Shown: one piece after another, positions 47,603 to 60,721 of the stretch
Layout: every line of letters begins with the position of its first letter
Numbering within the stretch: the first letter of the stretch is position 1
Assembly: GCA_016617855.1 (NCBI GenBank)
Contig: JAECUM010009835.1
Location: 1 to 64,000, forward strand
Direction: 5' to 3'
Length of the DNA stretch: 64,000 nucleotides
Source of the DNA: Megalonaias nervosa
Taxonomy: Eukaryota > Mollusca > Bivalvia > Unionida > Unionidae
Made by a program: the position numbers and the translations under genes
The notes under the pieces: model-generated
What the model was told of the DNA's origin: nothing
Databases searched by the model: none
The model's input: only the letters and a program-made list of their open reading frames with translations

Positions 47603-49060
47603 ATTCTGGTGAAAACCCAGTGTTGATATGACTTTCTGTGAAAACCCAATGTAAATATGACTTTCTGTGAAAACCCAATGTTGGTATGACTTTCTGTGAA
47701 AACCCGATGTTGATATGACTTTCTGGTGAAAACCCAATGTTGATATGACTTTCTGGTGAAAACCCAATGTTAATATGACTTTCTGTGAAAACCCCATGTT
47801 GATATGACTTTCTGTGAAAACCCGATGTTGATATGACTTTCTTTGAAAACCCAATGCTTTTTTTTATAGGATTTTCTGTGAAAACCCAATGTTGATATGA
47901 CTTTCTGTGAAAACCCAATGTTGATAGGACTTTCTGTGAAAACCCAATGTTGATATGGCTTTCTGTGAAAACCCAATGTTGATAGGACTTTCTGGTGAAA
48001 ACCCAATGTTGATATGACTTTCTGTGAAAACCCAATGTTGATATGACTTTCGGTGAAAACCCAATGTTGATAAGAGTTTCTGTGAAAACCCAATGTTTTT
48101 TTAATAGGATTTTCTGTGAAAACCCAATGTTGATATGACTTCTGTGAAAACCCAATGTTGATATGACTTCTGTGAAAACCCAATGTTGATATGACTTTCT
48201 GTGAAAACCCAATGTTGATATGACTTTCTGTGATAACCCAATGTTGATAGGACTTTCTGGTGAAAACCCAATGTTGATAGGACTTTCTGTGAAAACCCAA
48301 TGTTGATAGGACTTTCTGTGAAAACCCAATGTTGATAGGACTTTCTGTGAAAACCCAATGTTGATAGGACTTTCTGTGAAAACCCAATGTTGATAGGACT
48401 TTCTGTGAAAACCCAATGTTGATAGGACTTTCTGTGAAAACCCAATGTTGATAGGACTTTCTGTGAAAACCCAATGTTGATAGGACTTTCTGTGAAAACC
48501 CAACCCAATGTTGATAGGACTTTCTGGTGAAAACCCAATGTTGATAGGACTTTCTGTGAAAACCCAATGCTGATATGGCTTTCTGTGAAAACCCAATGTT
48601 GATAGGACTTTCTGTGAAAACCCAATGTTGATAGGACTTTCTGTGAAAACCCAATGTTGATATGACTTTCGGTGAAAACCCAATGTTGATAAGAGTTTCT
48701 GTAAAAACCCAATGTTTTTTTGATAGGATTTTCTGTGAAAACCCAATGTTGATATGACTTCTGTGAAAACCCAATGTTGATATGACTTCTGTGAAAACCC
48801 AATGTTGATATGACTTTCTGTGAAAACCCAACCCAATGTTGATAGGACTTTCTGTGAAAACCCAATGTTGATATGACTTTCTGTGAAAACCCAATGTTGA
48901 TAGGACTTTCTGGTGAAAACCCAATGTTGATAGGACTTTCTGTGAAAACCCAATGTTGATAGGACTTTCTGTGAAAACCCAATGTTGATAGGACTTTCTG
49001 TGAAAACCCAATGTTGATAGGACTTTCTGTGAAAACCCAGTGTTGATAGGACTTTCTGTC
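47603..49060. repeat. 29-bp satellite-like array, ~50 units, with higher-order structure
   Basis: The unit is CTTTCTGTGAAAACCCAATG then TTGATATGA. Variants (GGTGAAA, a T-run with ATAGG, TATGGC, AACCCAACCC) recur about 620 bp apart: the CGGTGAAA unit at 48051 and 48670, and TGATATGGCT at 47951 and 48571. Since 29 is not a multiple of three, all minus frames cycle through the same 29-residue repeat and stay open (516, 441 and 328 codons). These are not genes. Confidence 0.95.
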
Positions 49061-52000
49061 TGGGAGGAGTGGCAATCTGATTTGCAAGATGGCAACTATG
49101 ATATTGGATGGGAGTTTGCCACAATTTTTTATTTAAGACCACTTAGACACCTTAAGGAGTTATATTTTCAAGAGGGTTGCCCTGGTGGCCATATTGGACA
49201 TCAGACTGGTAACACTGTCATAGACATCACATGAATTTCAAGATGGTGCTATGGCAGCCATACTGTATGTCTCTGCAGCACTATTTTCATTTAGGATCAA
49301 ATAGGCTTTGTTACAAAATGTGTGTACTGCAATCCTCCATGTGGACAGTTGACAACAAACATCTGCTAATGGATGGGTGAATGGATGTTGCAGCGATGAT
49401 CGACACCAGGCTGTCCCATAAGCTCTTCCAATCAATGACAAGTTGAACTTAATTAAAATAACTTTCTAGTAAATTATTTAATATTGCGGCAGCCTTGAAT
49501 TTTGGTGCCAGATTATTTTTACCCAAATATAGCGAAAATAAAACCACAGCAAATAAATGCACTATACACTGTGATATTTGATGGTTTGTGCATGTGCATA
49601 ATTACAGTCTTTTAGAAATCTGGACACTTCCCTAAGGACCTAAGCAAGGAGGTTGGAATAATGGGATTGAGAAAAAGTTGAAAGTGAAAAAGGTCACCAG
49701 ACAAGGGCAGAGATGAAGAACTGAGAAATGCATGAGGGTGATACTGGGGAGCTGAAGATCTGTACTTATCATTTGTTATGTTTGCTGTCAAAAAATCAAG
49801 AGAAAAAAATGAGATAAAATCAAAACAGTTTCATATCATTGATCATTTATTCTTTTTAATATATTTAACAGCCAATTTTATGCAACATAAAATAGGGAGG
49901 TACCATTGCTAACGACAAAATTTCAATAATGTCAACAATGGTACTGTCAGATAATTAAGCAAACAACATTATTTAAGGATTTTTTTCCTCAAAATTCATG
50001 CTTGTGGGCATTTGTGATTAACAGACTGTTGCACATCAAGATACTATCTGAATCCCAATTAGAAAGAAAAAGAACAGATACAATATTTCCCATGTCAATG
50101 CAGTGTCTTGATCTTGGGTATTACAAAATCAATATTTAAATGGCATTGTTTAAATACTGTTGCTCTTAAAATATTTTATCTCTTTCCATTTAGAATGAAA
50201 GAAAAAAGTAAAGACAAAGTACTAAGTTGAAAAATTGTAAACAATACAGCCAAAGTAAATATTGTGCAAACAATCAATGTCTAATGCAGTCAAAATATGG
50301 AAGTGCTAGGAGGCAAATGACATCCATTAATCAGACGTTTGCAGTTTTGGGATGGCACTGAATTTTTAACAGTAGTATGTGAACAGCTGGTGAATTTGTT
50401 TATTTCCCAGCTTGATCAAATATTGTGACTGAATCAGGCACTGATGGTTCAATGCCATTTCAACTTTGACTTTATGACCTGGCCTAATTATTTGAATATA
50501 ATATAATAAGGGTATAATGAGTGCTGTGTAATTTTGCAGAGAATCTGCATTTGATTATACATGTGGCCAGAATGTGCCAATATATTTTTGTCTGGGATTC
50601 CAAATGACAAAAATCACATGGACTGAAAATTAGACCCTCAAGCTAGATGTCTTCCTACTCAATCACATTTTTGTGGCATTCTCAAAGCTGAGAAATCCTA
50701 AAATGCAATATTTGGCAATGTTCATCTATGAGATTTATATAAAATGCACAGATATACCTGAACATTTCAAATTAAATTCTGAAAAACAAGTGGCAAAAAA
50801 CTTTGTTATGACTATACGGTCTTAAACTAAGTAATAGAAAAGAGCGAAAACCAAAAACTTTGTAGAATTCAACAAATAATTTATTTCCATGAATATAAAG
50901 TGAAAATTTAAAAAGAACTTACAGTATTGTGAATCAATCCCAAATAGTCCTAAAGTTTTATCACAAATCCAAATGTATAAGTTCCAAATTAATTTCAGTG
51001 GTATTCCAAATGTATTCCAATATTGAACATGTTAATATGCCTGTAGCCTCGAATGTGGTAATGTGCCAATGGCCTGAAGTATGATGTGCTAACGGTCTTT
51101 TGATATATCATATAATATAATCCAAAAATTTTTTTTCTGAAATCACTGTAATTCCAAATTAATGTCCTAAACCAAGAAAATTATTGATGAGCATTTTGTA
51201 TTTTCAGTGAATAATAATTTGAATAAATAATTCCACCCAAATTGAAATGCCAAACACAACAATAAGACTGATTCTGCTAAAGATGTTAATGCAAGAATGA
51301 GTAATTTCTCAAGTAAACACCATTATATATAAAGTAAGACACAACAGTAGAACCAGGATGAGGGTCAAAAGTTAACTTTTAGACAATTCAAATTGTTAAC
51401 AAGACAAGATCTATTACAATAAAGAACATTGGAAACATCAGGTAAACCAGGCATTTCCATGGGGGAATAGCAATGTCCTAGACTCAGACTAAGATAAAGA
51501 TGTTAATTTCCATTGATAATAATCCTAATACTAAATCTATTCTCAAAGAGAAATATTAGCTATGTGTTGCATCATTTACAAAATCAATGGCACTCAGGTA
51601 CATGGTGAACTTGATTTCTGACAAGGTCAAGTACAAAATACAAATGTATATAACATAAAAAAATTAAGAAAAAGCCAACATACAATACAAATTAAATATA
51701 TATAACAACTTAACTTGCCCAGGAGAACTTTGAACATAAAAACAGACTGACTTCAAACTGCTCTGCCTCCCCCTGAATAGGGAGTGGTTATTAAATTCTG
51801 AAATTTAATACCTTTACCAGATTTGTTTTAATCCAGGTTTAATAAGTTTAGTCCTCAAGTATGGTGAAACCCACCTATGGCACAATGGTCTGGATTGACC
51901 TTAAATCACATCTACTTCTTCCTAATACCAATGCCTCTATGAACATTTTTATATAAATCAAAATGAAAAATAAAATCGAGAGGCTAGGTGTGTACAGAAC

Positions 52001-52561
52001 TATGATCAAGTTGGTTTTTGCAGTGGCATGTCTTGGCGTCAATGTGTAAACTTGATCAAGCTGGCTTTTTTGCTTTTTGAGAGTATTAACTAAGCCTGCT
52101 TTTGAAATTGTATTAACTGAAAAGAAAAGATCAACTGGATAATGACTTACATTTACAAATACCTATGTTTTCCATTGCATATTTCACCACCCACCCACCC
52201 ACCTACTCCCAGTGAAACTCGGATGATAAATGCAAAATCTATCTAATATTATCAGGCTGTGACCCCTATATATAAAGTCGGGTAACAAAATATTTGACAA
52301 GCCATTGTAACTGCAAATTACATACATCTGGCTTTTGACAACCTTTCTGGGACTCCAGGGGTAGGAACTGAAAATATACCTCTCACGGCAATAGTGACAA
52401 CTGGAAAGATTGTAACTACAAAGTTTTGCAAAACTCCATCCAGTGGTTTAGGAGGAGTTTTGTGGAAATGGACAGATGGATGGACAGATGGAGGCTGTAA
52501 CAATATCACCAACATTTATTAAAAAGCTTGGGGATAAAAAATCAGGCAATGCATTCTCTTT
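49061..52561. other. Anonymous stretch
   Basis: Apart from the repeat remnant to about 49310, it is AT-rich and shows no coding signal, SINE or array I can support. Confidence 0.5.
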
Positions 52562-52765
52562 ACTACAGATACAAGTCAGATCCAACTGCATACATCCAGA
52601 TCTGCTGCTGCATAATGTGCCAGCAGATCTGGATTTATTCAGTTTGTTAAAATTAATAACTAGAATAAATAACACTGACCATCATCTGTCAACACATTCT
52701 GTGATGTCAGATCATGGTCTGTGTAGTTTGCAGTTGGACCAGACTTACCTGTGAGCATATATGGT
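52562..52765. repeat. Palindromic MITE-like element, copy 7
   Basis: Left AAGTCAGATCCAACTGCATA; right TTTGCAGTTGGACCAGACTT. Internal CCAGATCTGCTGCTGC pairs with GCCAGCAGATCTGG. Confidence 0.8.
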
Positions 52766-53920
52766 AATAACTTGCGAGTTTTCTATTATTTTACCTGAGA
52801 AGCAGTCATTTTCTAATGTCATTGGATGTCATTGATATACACAGTATCTTGATTCTTATCATGCCTCTTCTATTGTTGACCTCATCCTGGCAACCAACAG
52901 GTTGCAAAAACAAACCAAAGTGAAAAATAGAATGCATCTTATGTTTTTAATTACCTATGTAACTAGGTTAAACATATATCGGTGACAGTGTATTCCAGGG
53001 CAATTTTAACGGGTTTACTTTTGCACTCAAGATATGTCAAACTTTTCATGTCAAGTTATATTTGTCCTTTGCAGACAGCATGTGTAATTAATACAATTTT
53101 ATGTTTGTCATTTCAGATAGAGCTAAACTGATGACCCAAAAATAGCTACAACAAGCAAATTCAGTAATGGTGAGATCACAAAAGGTAACAGTAATGAAAT
53201 TTAAATAGGACTTTTAAGACTGAGCATTAAAGTTATTGGGTAGACGTGGAAAGTAACCACTCTTAAAGGGCATTACACATGAAGAGCAGAAATGGGAGGG
53301 AGGATGGATAATCAACCTTGACTTTGAAAAGAAAAACTTGACTATGATACAAAACATGCCATTAAACTTTTAAGTATAAGTGTATAATGGTCCATCCCCA
53401 AACCTCAAACAACTTTTACATATAAAGCTGGAAAAAACAATTCCATAAAATGATGACCTGTAACTGATTTGTGGATAAGGCATAAAACATGCAATGTAAC
53501 ACATCTTCTAGTGACAATATAACAAGCTTTGTCCATTTATCTTAAACAACTGTCAAGCTGTTTTAAGAGGAATGATTAATTGCATTTTTTGTTCACTCAT
53601 GGCAAACTACCAAAATGTACTTCCTCCCAATGCAAAGAAACCACTACGAAATATTACAAGTTCAACTGTGCATATATTTATGAGTTTTAAGCATGTGCAG
53701 GAAAATAGCAAAATGTCTGAGTTTGCATGGTGTGTTTTAAAACGTAAACATCTTCTATATTTCATGCATATAAATTCAGTTGAATCCCAAGATAAAATAT
53801 ATCATTTCACAGTATATTACAAGATAATTAAATTTAAAGTTGGCATAAAAGTTTGATTCATAAAAGTATAACTACATCATGCATTTTTCATTGTTTATAT
53901 TAAGTCTAAATCAATCTTTA
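52766..53920. other. Anonymous stretch before the plus-strand exon candidate
   Basis: No repeat or gene that I can support. Confidence 0.4.
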
Positions 53921-53939
53921 TTTTTTGTAAGTAATACAA

Positions 53940-54128
53940 TGGTGAAACCTGCCAACAGATTTTTGGATCTGAGTCATGAAGGAAAAGAAGTCCTTAAGGA
54001 TGAGACTCAGGAAGACATTTTAAGTCCAAATCAGGGACTTCCTCCGTGGAGTGAACATAACTTCGAGCTACAACTATTGGACAGCAGTCAGCAACCTTGC
54101 AAACCCAGCGACAGGAAACTGAAGCTGT
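53940..54128 (+). CDS. Putative first coding exon of an unidentified plus-strand gene
   Basis: An ATG at 53940 (context acaATGG) opens 63 codons beginning MVKPANRFLDLSHEGKEVLK and continuing through DILSPNQGLPPWSEHNFELQ and DSSQQPCKPSDRKLK. It ends at a good donor GTAAGT (from 54129, phase 2). A T-rich tract with TAAG just before the ATG could be an acceptor, making this the second exon with some 5' UTR. The GC content rises here relative to the flanks and the opposite strand is closed, both in favour of real coding. I recognise no domain and found no clear downstream partner exon. Confidence 0.5.
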
Positions 54129-54529
54129 AAGTACTTATCCTGCTGAGCATAGTTTTCCTGTCATTACAACATCATAACGCTGATACAGAAAAGACATCCA
54201 TTCTTATCAAAGTGATTCTTGGGGAAATCTGGACCATAAAACTATTAAAAGCCTGATAAATGTGTAGCTTAATAATCAGAGTGAATGTCATCAGTGATCA
54301 CCAATCAGTCTTGTGATGGAAAATAAACATTCTATTGGATGCTATTAAATAATCTTTGCAGTAAACCATAAAATAAAGAAGTCTTCCTTTTTCATTAATT
54401 GACCATATAGGTACTGATTCATTAATTACTGTAACATTAGAATCTAAATCCAATTGTTTTATTATACTATGAAGAGAATACATATTATAGGAACAATTTA
54501 TGGCACTTATTTATTTTCAATCCCCTTGC

Positions 54530-55023
54530 ATACCTGCCATATTCACAGACAGTGCTGGGGGCTTTTTGAGACTCAAAAAGTGTTTTCAGGTCCCGAGACA
54601 GGGTCAGTACATGTAACCAAAACAAAAATGATGTCGTCCAATTGAGAATAAGCTATCTTTTTATATAATCCTATAGAAAATTACTGGAAAGTCAAATCTG
54701 AATAAAAAATTAACTCAAAGCATTTAATACACTTACAAGAAAGTTAAAGTTGGTAGACTTGTCAAATATTGACATCATACACATGTTTAAAATCACAACT
54801 GATATTAAATACAAACATACATCAAGTTTCTATCTTTAAAATCCATTGGATGGCAAAATATATGCTTAATTTGATTCAGTCTTTGCTGGTTTTAATATCT
54901 AAATAGGGGGTCTGACGGTAATGCAAGTGTCATTAGTGTTCATCTTTGCACTCACATGAGACTGGAGGGGTTGGGTGTCAAAAATCGTGTTTTTCATGTG
55001 ATGTGGCGTGGTATGGCAGGTAT
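54530..55023. mobile_element. Candidate MITE with 12-bp inverted ends, ~494 bp
   Basis: ATACCTGCCATA at 54530-54541 and its exact inverse TATGGCAGGTAT at 55012-55023. No clear target-site duplication. A short ORF inside is not convincing. Confidence 0.5.
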
Positions 55024-55219
55024 ACCCTTAAAGAATGTAAAATTTATGGTGATAAAAAATTTACTAGTTTAGAAGCCAACTGACTGATTACAATTTTTTA
55101 AATCTACTGGTGTGAGATCCTGGTTCTGTCACATGTATGCTGACCCATGATCTTGACCTTAAAGATAGGGTCCCAAATATGGTAAGCAACACACTTCCTG
55201 TGATGTTGTATATCTATAC

Positions 55220-55585
55220 TAGGTTTCATCACTCGATCTCAAATGACTATCAAATTGTAAAGTGGAAATGAAAGTGTAATGGATGAATGGAAATATGATA
55301 GATGGATGGAAAAGTGATGGATGGATGGAAATGTGAAGACTTTGTCCCATCCTTTTTTTTGAAAAGGTGGGTAACAATAAACTGCATTCAATTTTTTTTA
55401 GAACACCAACTAATCTATATCTTCCACATTCTTTCACCATGTGAATTGAAAAATATGGTACCTGATTAAGAAATCATTGCTTCCATGGATATGGGCCCAG
55501 GCAATACATTATTGATCTATATTTTGAGCCAGTGTGTACATAGTGAATACCACCAAACAACCTGTATCTATTGTCAAACGCTTAC
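55220..55585. other. Stretch with a GGATGGA repeat
   Basis: 55275-55335 contains ATGGATGGAAATGTGA-like repeats; otherwise anonymous. Confidence 0.5.
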
Positions 55586-55684
55586 GGCTATTATCCATTC
55601 TTAAAGCAGCACTGATATGGCCTTCATTGATATGACCTTCAGGATTGAACTGATAAGTGTTTAACGTATTCAATACCTGGTCTG
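55586..55684 (-). CDS. Candidate exon, possibly a 5' exon of TTLL10
   Basis: A 99-nt open stretch on the minus strand with acceptor TTATTCAG on its right and donor GTAAGC on its left; phases are 1 in and 1 out. It reads DQVLNTLNTYQFNPEGHIN then EGHISAALRMDNS. The composition looks coding in an otherwise AT-rich desert. Its exit phase fits the entry phase of the first certain TTLL10 exon, where the junction would read MDNS-Q-AELENPS. One in three random exons would fit by chance, and I do not recognise the peptide. It could belong to another gene or be spurious. Confidence 0.35.
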
Positions 55685-55924
55685 CTGAATAAATATTCCA
55701 CATTGTATATTGTTGCTGTAATTGAGCAACACCAATATGACAAAACTATTCATATTCTCGATTCAGGTAAACACCTTTGTATTTGACACTATCTATTAAA
55801 TATTCATTGATGAAAGGGGGTTCATTCTAAAATTATGACAGTTTTCAAAACTTATCCTATCAGTTGTTCACTTCTTGTTTGACAGAATGCACAGATAGGT
55901 ACATGTAATTTAGCTTCTTTCAGT

Positions 55925-56158
55925 TCTAGCATATCTTTAAGTATAGCACATTTGCCACATAAAAAGGTAGCAAACTTTGAAAAGTAGCAAATTAGCCACA
56001 TAAGGTAGCAAATCTTTCACTGTAGCATATTAGCCATATAAGAATTTAGCAAATCTTTTACTGTATCACATTAGCTGTATAAAAAGGTAGCAAATCTTTC
56101 AATATAGCATACTAGCTGTATAAAAAGGTAGCAAATCTTTCAATATAGTATATTAGCT
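55925..56158. repeat. Tandem repeat, ~38 bp, left part of a split array
   Basis: Units ATAAAAAGGTAGCAAATCTT then TCACTGTAGCATATTAGCT. The array is interrupted by a SINE at 56171 and resumes at 56421. Confidence 0.9.
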
Positions 56159-56170
56159 ACATAAAAAAGG

Positions 56171-56420
56171 GCCCCGAGTGGCCGAGTGGTCTAAAGCGCT
56201 GTCCGTTACGGATCACTGCCATCTCACCTCTGTCTGCGTTGGTTCGAGTCTAAGATTCGGCGAATGTGGATATGTGAGAAAGCTTGCCAGTAGCTTCTCG
56301 TGGGTCGGTGGTTCTTTCCGGGATTTCCCGGTTTCTTCCTCCACCATTAATACTGGCCGCCATGTATAGCCTATCGTGTGCTGAAAAATGGCGTTAAGCC
56401 CAACAACAACAACAACAACA
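56171..56420 (+). mobile_element. tRNA-derived SINE, family A, copy 4
   Basis: Full-length with head GCCCCGAGTGGCCGAGTGGT, box B TTGGTTCGAGTC, body, 3' end ATGGCGTTAAGCCC and a CAA tail. Exact 12-bp duplication ACATAAAAAAGG (56159-56170, 56421-56432) inside a tandem unit. It is the best template in the window for the family consensus. Confidence 0.95.
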
Positions 56421-56700
56421 ACATAAAAAAGGTAGCAAATCTTTCACTGTAGCATATTAGCTGCATAAAAAGGTAGCAAAATCTTTCACTGTAGCACACA
56501 GTTATATAATAAGGTAGCACATCTTTCACTATAGCATATTAGCTGCATAAAAAGGGTAGCAAATTTTTCACTGTTGCACATTAGTTACATGACAAGGTAC
56601 CAAATCTTCAACAGTAGCAAATTGACCACATAACAAGGTAGTAAATCTTTCACTGTAGTATATTAGCCACATAAACATGTAGCAAATTAGCAACGAGCAA
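56421..56700. repeat. Right part of the ~38-bp array
   Basis: About seven further units in the same phase as the left part, so one array was split by the SINE. Confidence 0.9.
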
Positions 56701-58560
56701 AACTATAGATTTCAGCTGGAATCTGCTTTCTGTAAGCACAGAAGAAATTAAATGTAGCCCTTGCATTAAATTTTTTTCTACATTTGCAATACCTTTGGTA
56801 CACCTGTGTGTCTTCTCCCTTGAAAAAGTACTCCCAAGGTAACTTTTAAAAATTTAGAATTCTTCCTATATCCACAAATTGTACTGTACCTAAGTACCTC
56901 AAACAAAGTACATCTATTCTACCTTCAAAGTTTTAGAGCTAAGAAATGTATACCCCAATAATATAAGAAACATACATATTTTTCTGATATCAGAATCCAC
57001 TAAATCCCGAAAGGGGTGGGGTAATCCCGAGCTAACAAAACCTGAGAGATCTAGCAAACACCAATACCAGAACACACATGTATGTTGCTATTCTTACATA
57101 AAAATTAAACTAAAATGTTGAAATTTAAAATACAATTTAAAGTTTTCCCTACTGATCATGCCAGTCTGGTACATTTGCTTTATTCATTCATTTTCTGGAG
57201 GTGGTGCTTGTTCCTGATTCAAAACAGTTAATGTATACAATCTCAGAAGAGAGCTAAGTTAAAGGATCTGTTAAGAAACAACCACTTGTATAAAATCTTT
57301 CATATCATACCTGTCATTTCCAAGAAAAATGCAACTATTCTGGTTGGTAGGTAATTACATAAAAAATACATTGATCCTAAACTGTATTTTGATTGATATG
57401 CATAGAAGATTCTATGTACACTGGTTTGTGTTCATTAATTCCATCACTGAGTGAATAAGATGCATTAGGGCAAAAGAAAACATTTCTTATTTTTGGAAAA
57501 CTTCTCTCTTCTGTGCAACTTGAGAAATGAACTGGACTGCATGTTTTCAGCTAATACACACACACGGTACATAAAGCAGACATATCTCTTTTGGGTGTGA
57601 CCCAGAAAAAGGATTAGCATAAAATGATATGGCATCAATGCTGCATGAAAACCTCGTGTTGATATATGAAAATTACCACATTCATACACCTCATTCAATA
57701 ATGCTGTACACACATTGTTATCTAAGAATATCCCTTTCAAAATGTTTAAGTATCTCATCTACTTCTAATATACCTCTGGTGTACCTGAAAAGTACATTCT
57801 TTAAAATAAACATTCCTGTTCCTCTTGAAATGAACTTGATTCATTTTTATGTCATTTTCACTTTCACCTTCCTTGGATAATTTGGCTTAAAGCGTCTTTG
57901 ATATAATATATATTTCGGTAGTCCACATTTTGTAAAATAAACCTTGCTTTCCTCATTACATAAAGCCACTGTAGGATATGCTAAATTCCTGAATGAAAAA
58001 AGTGTTCTTCTTGTCATCCTGTTTCTTTAAATGTTCACTAAACATTGATTTGATATAGTGAAATGATTGAAAACTATGTTTATCATTATATTCTGCCAAA
58101 CAGGCACACCCCAAGCATGGCAATAATGAGGAGGGTGCATCTATTTCAAAACCCAAACAACATAGATAATATGTTTTCTCTAACTCATTTTCTTTTAACT
58201 GCTCTATAAACTGTCAGTATTTTACAAATTTCCAAAGTAACCTGACCTGGTGCATGAGGAGTTAACATTTACAAGTACCAATAAATGATTAAAAAGAAAG
58301 TCATACACATGTACAAGTACTGAATATTTCTTGTCCATCCTTATGAAAATTACACTTGTCATCATCAATGAAATGGATTTTTGTAAAAAATTTGTTTGGT
58401 ATACTAAATCCATGCATAAATCTAAAACGAAAACAAATTTCTTTATTTTCATGGTGTGATGTTTAGTCAAAATGAATTTTTTTTCCCACTTTTATCATTA
58501 ACATTAAAGAACATAAGTCCAAACTTTATTATGACACCTCCCCCTTGCTACAACAAAGTC
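56701..58560. other. Anonymous stretch
   Basis: No repeat, splice-flanked ORF or known element seen. Confidence 0.5.
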
Positions 58561-58574
58561 CATAACAGATGTGT

Positions 58575-59352
58575 TTGTCATGTACAGAACTGCATTATAG
58601 TTAGAGAACAGTATTATCTACAAAACTGCATTATAATGAGAGAACAGTATTATGTACAAAACTGCATTACAGTGCAACATTATTATGTACAGAACTGCGT
58701 CATAGTGAGAGAATAGTATTATGTACAGAATTGTACTATAGTATGACAACATTATGTACAGAACTGCATTATAGTGAGAGAACAGTATTATGTACAGAAC
58801 TGCATTATAGTGAGAGAATAGTATTATGTACAGAATTGCATCATAGTGAGAAAACAGTATTATGTACAAAACTGCAGTATAGTGAGAGACCAGTATTATC
58901 TACAAAACTGTATTATAGTGAGAGAACAGTATTATCTACAGAACTGCATTGCAGTACAACATTATGTACTAAACTGCATTATAATGAGAGAACAGTATTA
59001 TGTACAAAACTTCACTACATTACGACATTATGTACAAAACTGCATTATAGTGAGAGAACAGTATTATCTACAAAACTGCATTATAGTGAGAGAACAGTAT
59101 TATATACAGAACTGCATTATATTGAAAGAACAATATTATATACAGAACTGCATTATATTGAAAGAACAGTATTATATACAGAACTGCATTATATTGAAAG
59201 AACAGTATTATATACAGAACAACATTATATTGAAAGAACAGTATTATATACAGAACTGCATTACAGGGCGACAACATTATTATGTACAGAACTGCATTAT
59301 AGTGAGAGAACAGTATTATGTACAGAACTGCATTACAGCGAGAGAACAGTAA
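58575..59352. repeat. Tandem repeat, 36 bp, about 21 copies
   Basis: The unit is GAGAGAACAGTATTATGTAC then AGAACTGCATTATAGT. As 36 is divisible by three, both strands carry long ORFs with 12-residue periods (CTELHYSERTVL). A block of near-identical units with ATTGAAAGAACA (59110-59240) marks a local amplification. Confidence 0.95.
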
Positions 59353-60720
59353 TTTATTCAAAATTGACCTTATGCCGGAAGATATACTGCTCTGCCTACC
59401 AAATCTAGTGACATAACGACATGTTAACCTCCGATAAACATTCAGCTTTTGGCAAAGAAATATGCTTCAACTTCAGTGATATGTTTATTAAAAATGATTG
59501 CTATTATTCTTACAAATGTAAAACTGCCCAAGTTGAACGCATTATACAGCAGTAGTCAATATTTATACTTGTATTACAATATCACATGATAATAACCTAT
59601 GTGTTTTATTTCAGTAAATCATGAAAATCAATTTTAAGCACTTGAAAACATATTGCTGTAAATGGAAATTCACTCCAAAAGATGTCAATGTATTTTAGTA
59701 TACTGTCCTATCATATTCATTTTAACTGATTTTTGCTTATGCTGTTGAGGTAAAAGAATTTTTAAAATATTTTAAAAATCGTAAATAGTTACTGTTTAGA
59801 AGTATACTGTTTTATTATATGCTCATTTTTTTCTCTGTTAACTTTACATTGTCAGAATCGTGCAATATTTTCCGATATTGTACTCGTGTGCTCAATTCAT
59901 ATTGCATTCACGTAAATAAAGGAACTGCTTTCTATTGTAAACAAACAATTTGTTTCTGAATGAAAGGTAAAAACATGCTAAATATATGGGAAGAAAAAAT
60001 ATACGAAACCTCTGTATTTGTATTTCTTCATTATTAACTGCACTTTTCATCCACCACCCCGCCTTCAGCTCAACAATTGAAAATAAAGAGTCAATGAAAT
60101 GTTTGAAAGATTGAGACAATGAAATATTTTTGGAAGAAAAACATTAAAGAGTACATTTTCGAACCATCATTTTATGGAGCTCAAGTGCTTCGAAAAAATA
60201 CTCACAACAAAACCTGAAATTAAGGGGTTCTCAACCCATGTTCTAGACACACTCATTTTTTTTTTAATTTTTAAATTTATATTTTCTTTCTTTTATCTTC
60301 AAATTATAGATGGGACTTGATTTTCTACATCCTTTTCTTTAAAATACAAAAACAACATAATTAATATCAATTGTGTCCTTGTTCAGCAGATAGTATAGGC
60401 AACCATAATTTTTATCCATCCAAGTTTCATCTAGGGTTAAGTAAAGGAATAAATCTAATTACTTCATTTACACAATATGGATATCGAGATCTGGATATCA
60501 ACTGTTAGAATTTCAAACTCCTATTGACTTCTTATCATCATTACTGATAGAAAAATGGATAAACGATTGCAAATTTTTACAAATATTTGTGATAAGCAAT
60601 TTATTATCACCACAGTCAGCTTGTCGGAAGAAAATAGCTGACATAAACGATGCATGGAGGTATGTCTAAGTTATGCTTGCTGATTGGTTAATCTAACAAC
60701 GTGATTGACAGTGGTGATAG
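59353..60720. other. 1.37-kb sequence between the two parts of the 36-bp array
   Basis: The array stops within a unit at 59352 and further units appear at 60722. No inverted ends or duplication were found, so an insertion is possible but not shown. No coding signal. Confidence 0.4.
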
Positions 60721-60721
60721 G

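Noticed and set aside
47592..49142. Minus-strand ORFs of 516, 441 and 328 codons
   Set aside because: All three frames read the same 29-residue cycle of a 29-bp array; this is a property of the unit length, not coding.
56171..56245. Functional tRNA gene
   Set aside because: The boxes belong to the head of a SINE that recurs with target-site duplications; the cloverleaf is not complete.
57465..57758. 97-codon minus ORF as a TTLL10 5' exon
   Set aside because: No acceptor/donor pair with a fitting phase, and the peptide has no similarity to a TTLL leader that I can see.
58731..59408. 225-codon plus-strand ORF and its antisense partners
   Set aside because: Generated by the 36-bp tandem repeat (12-residue cycle).
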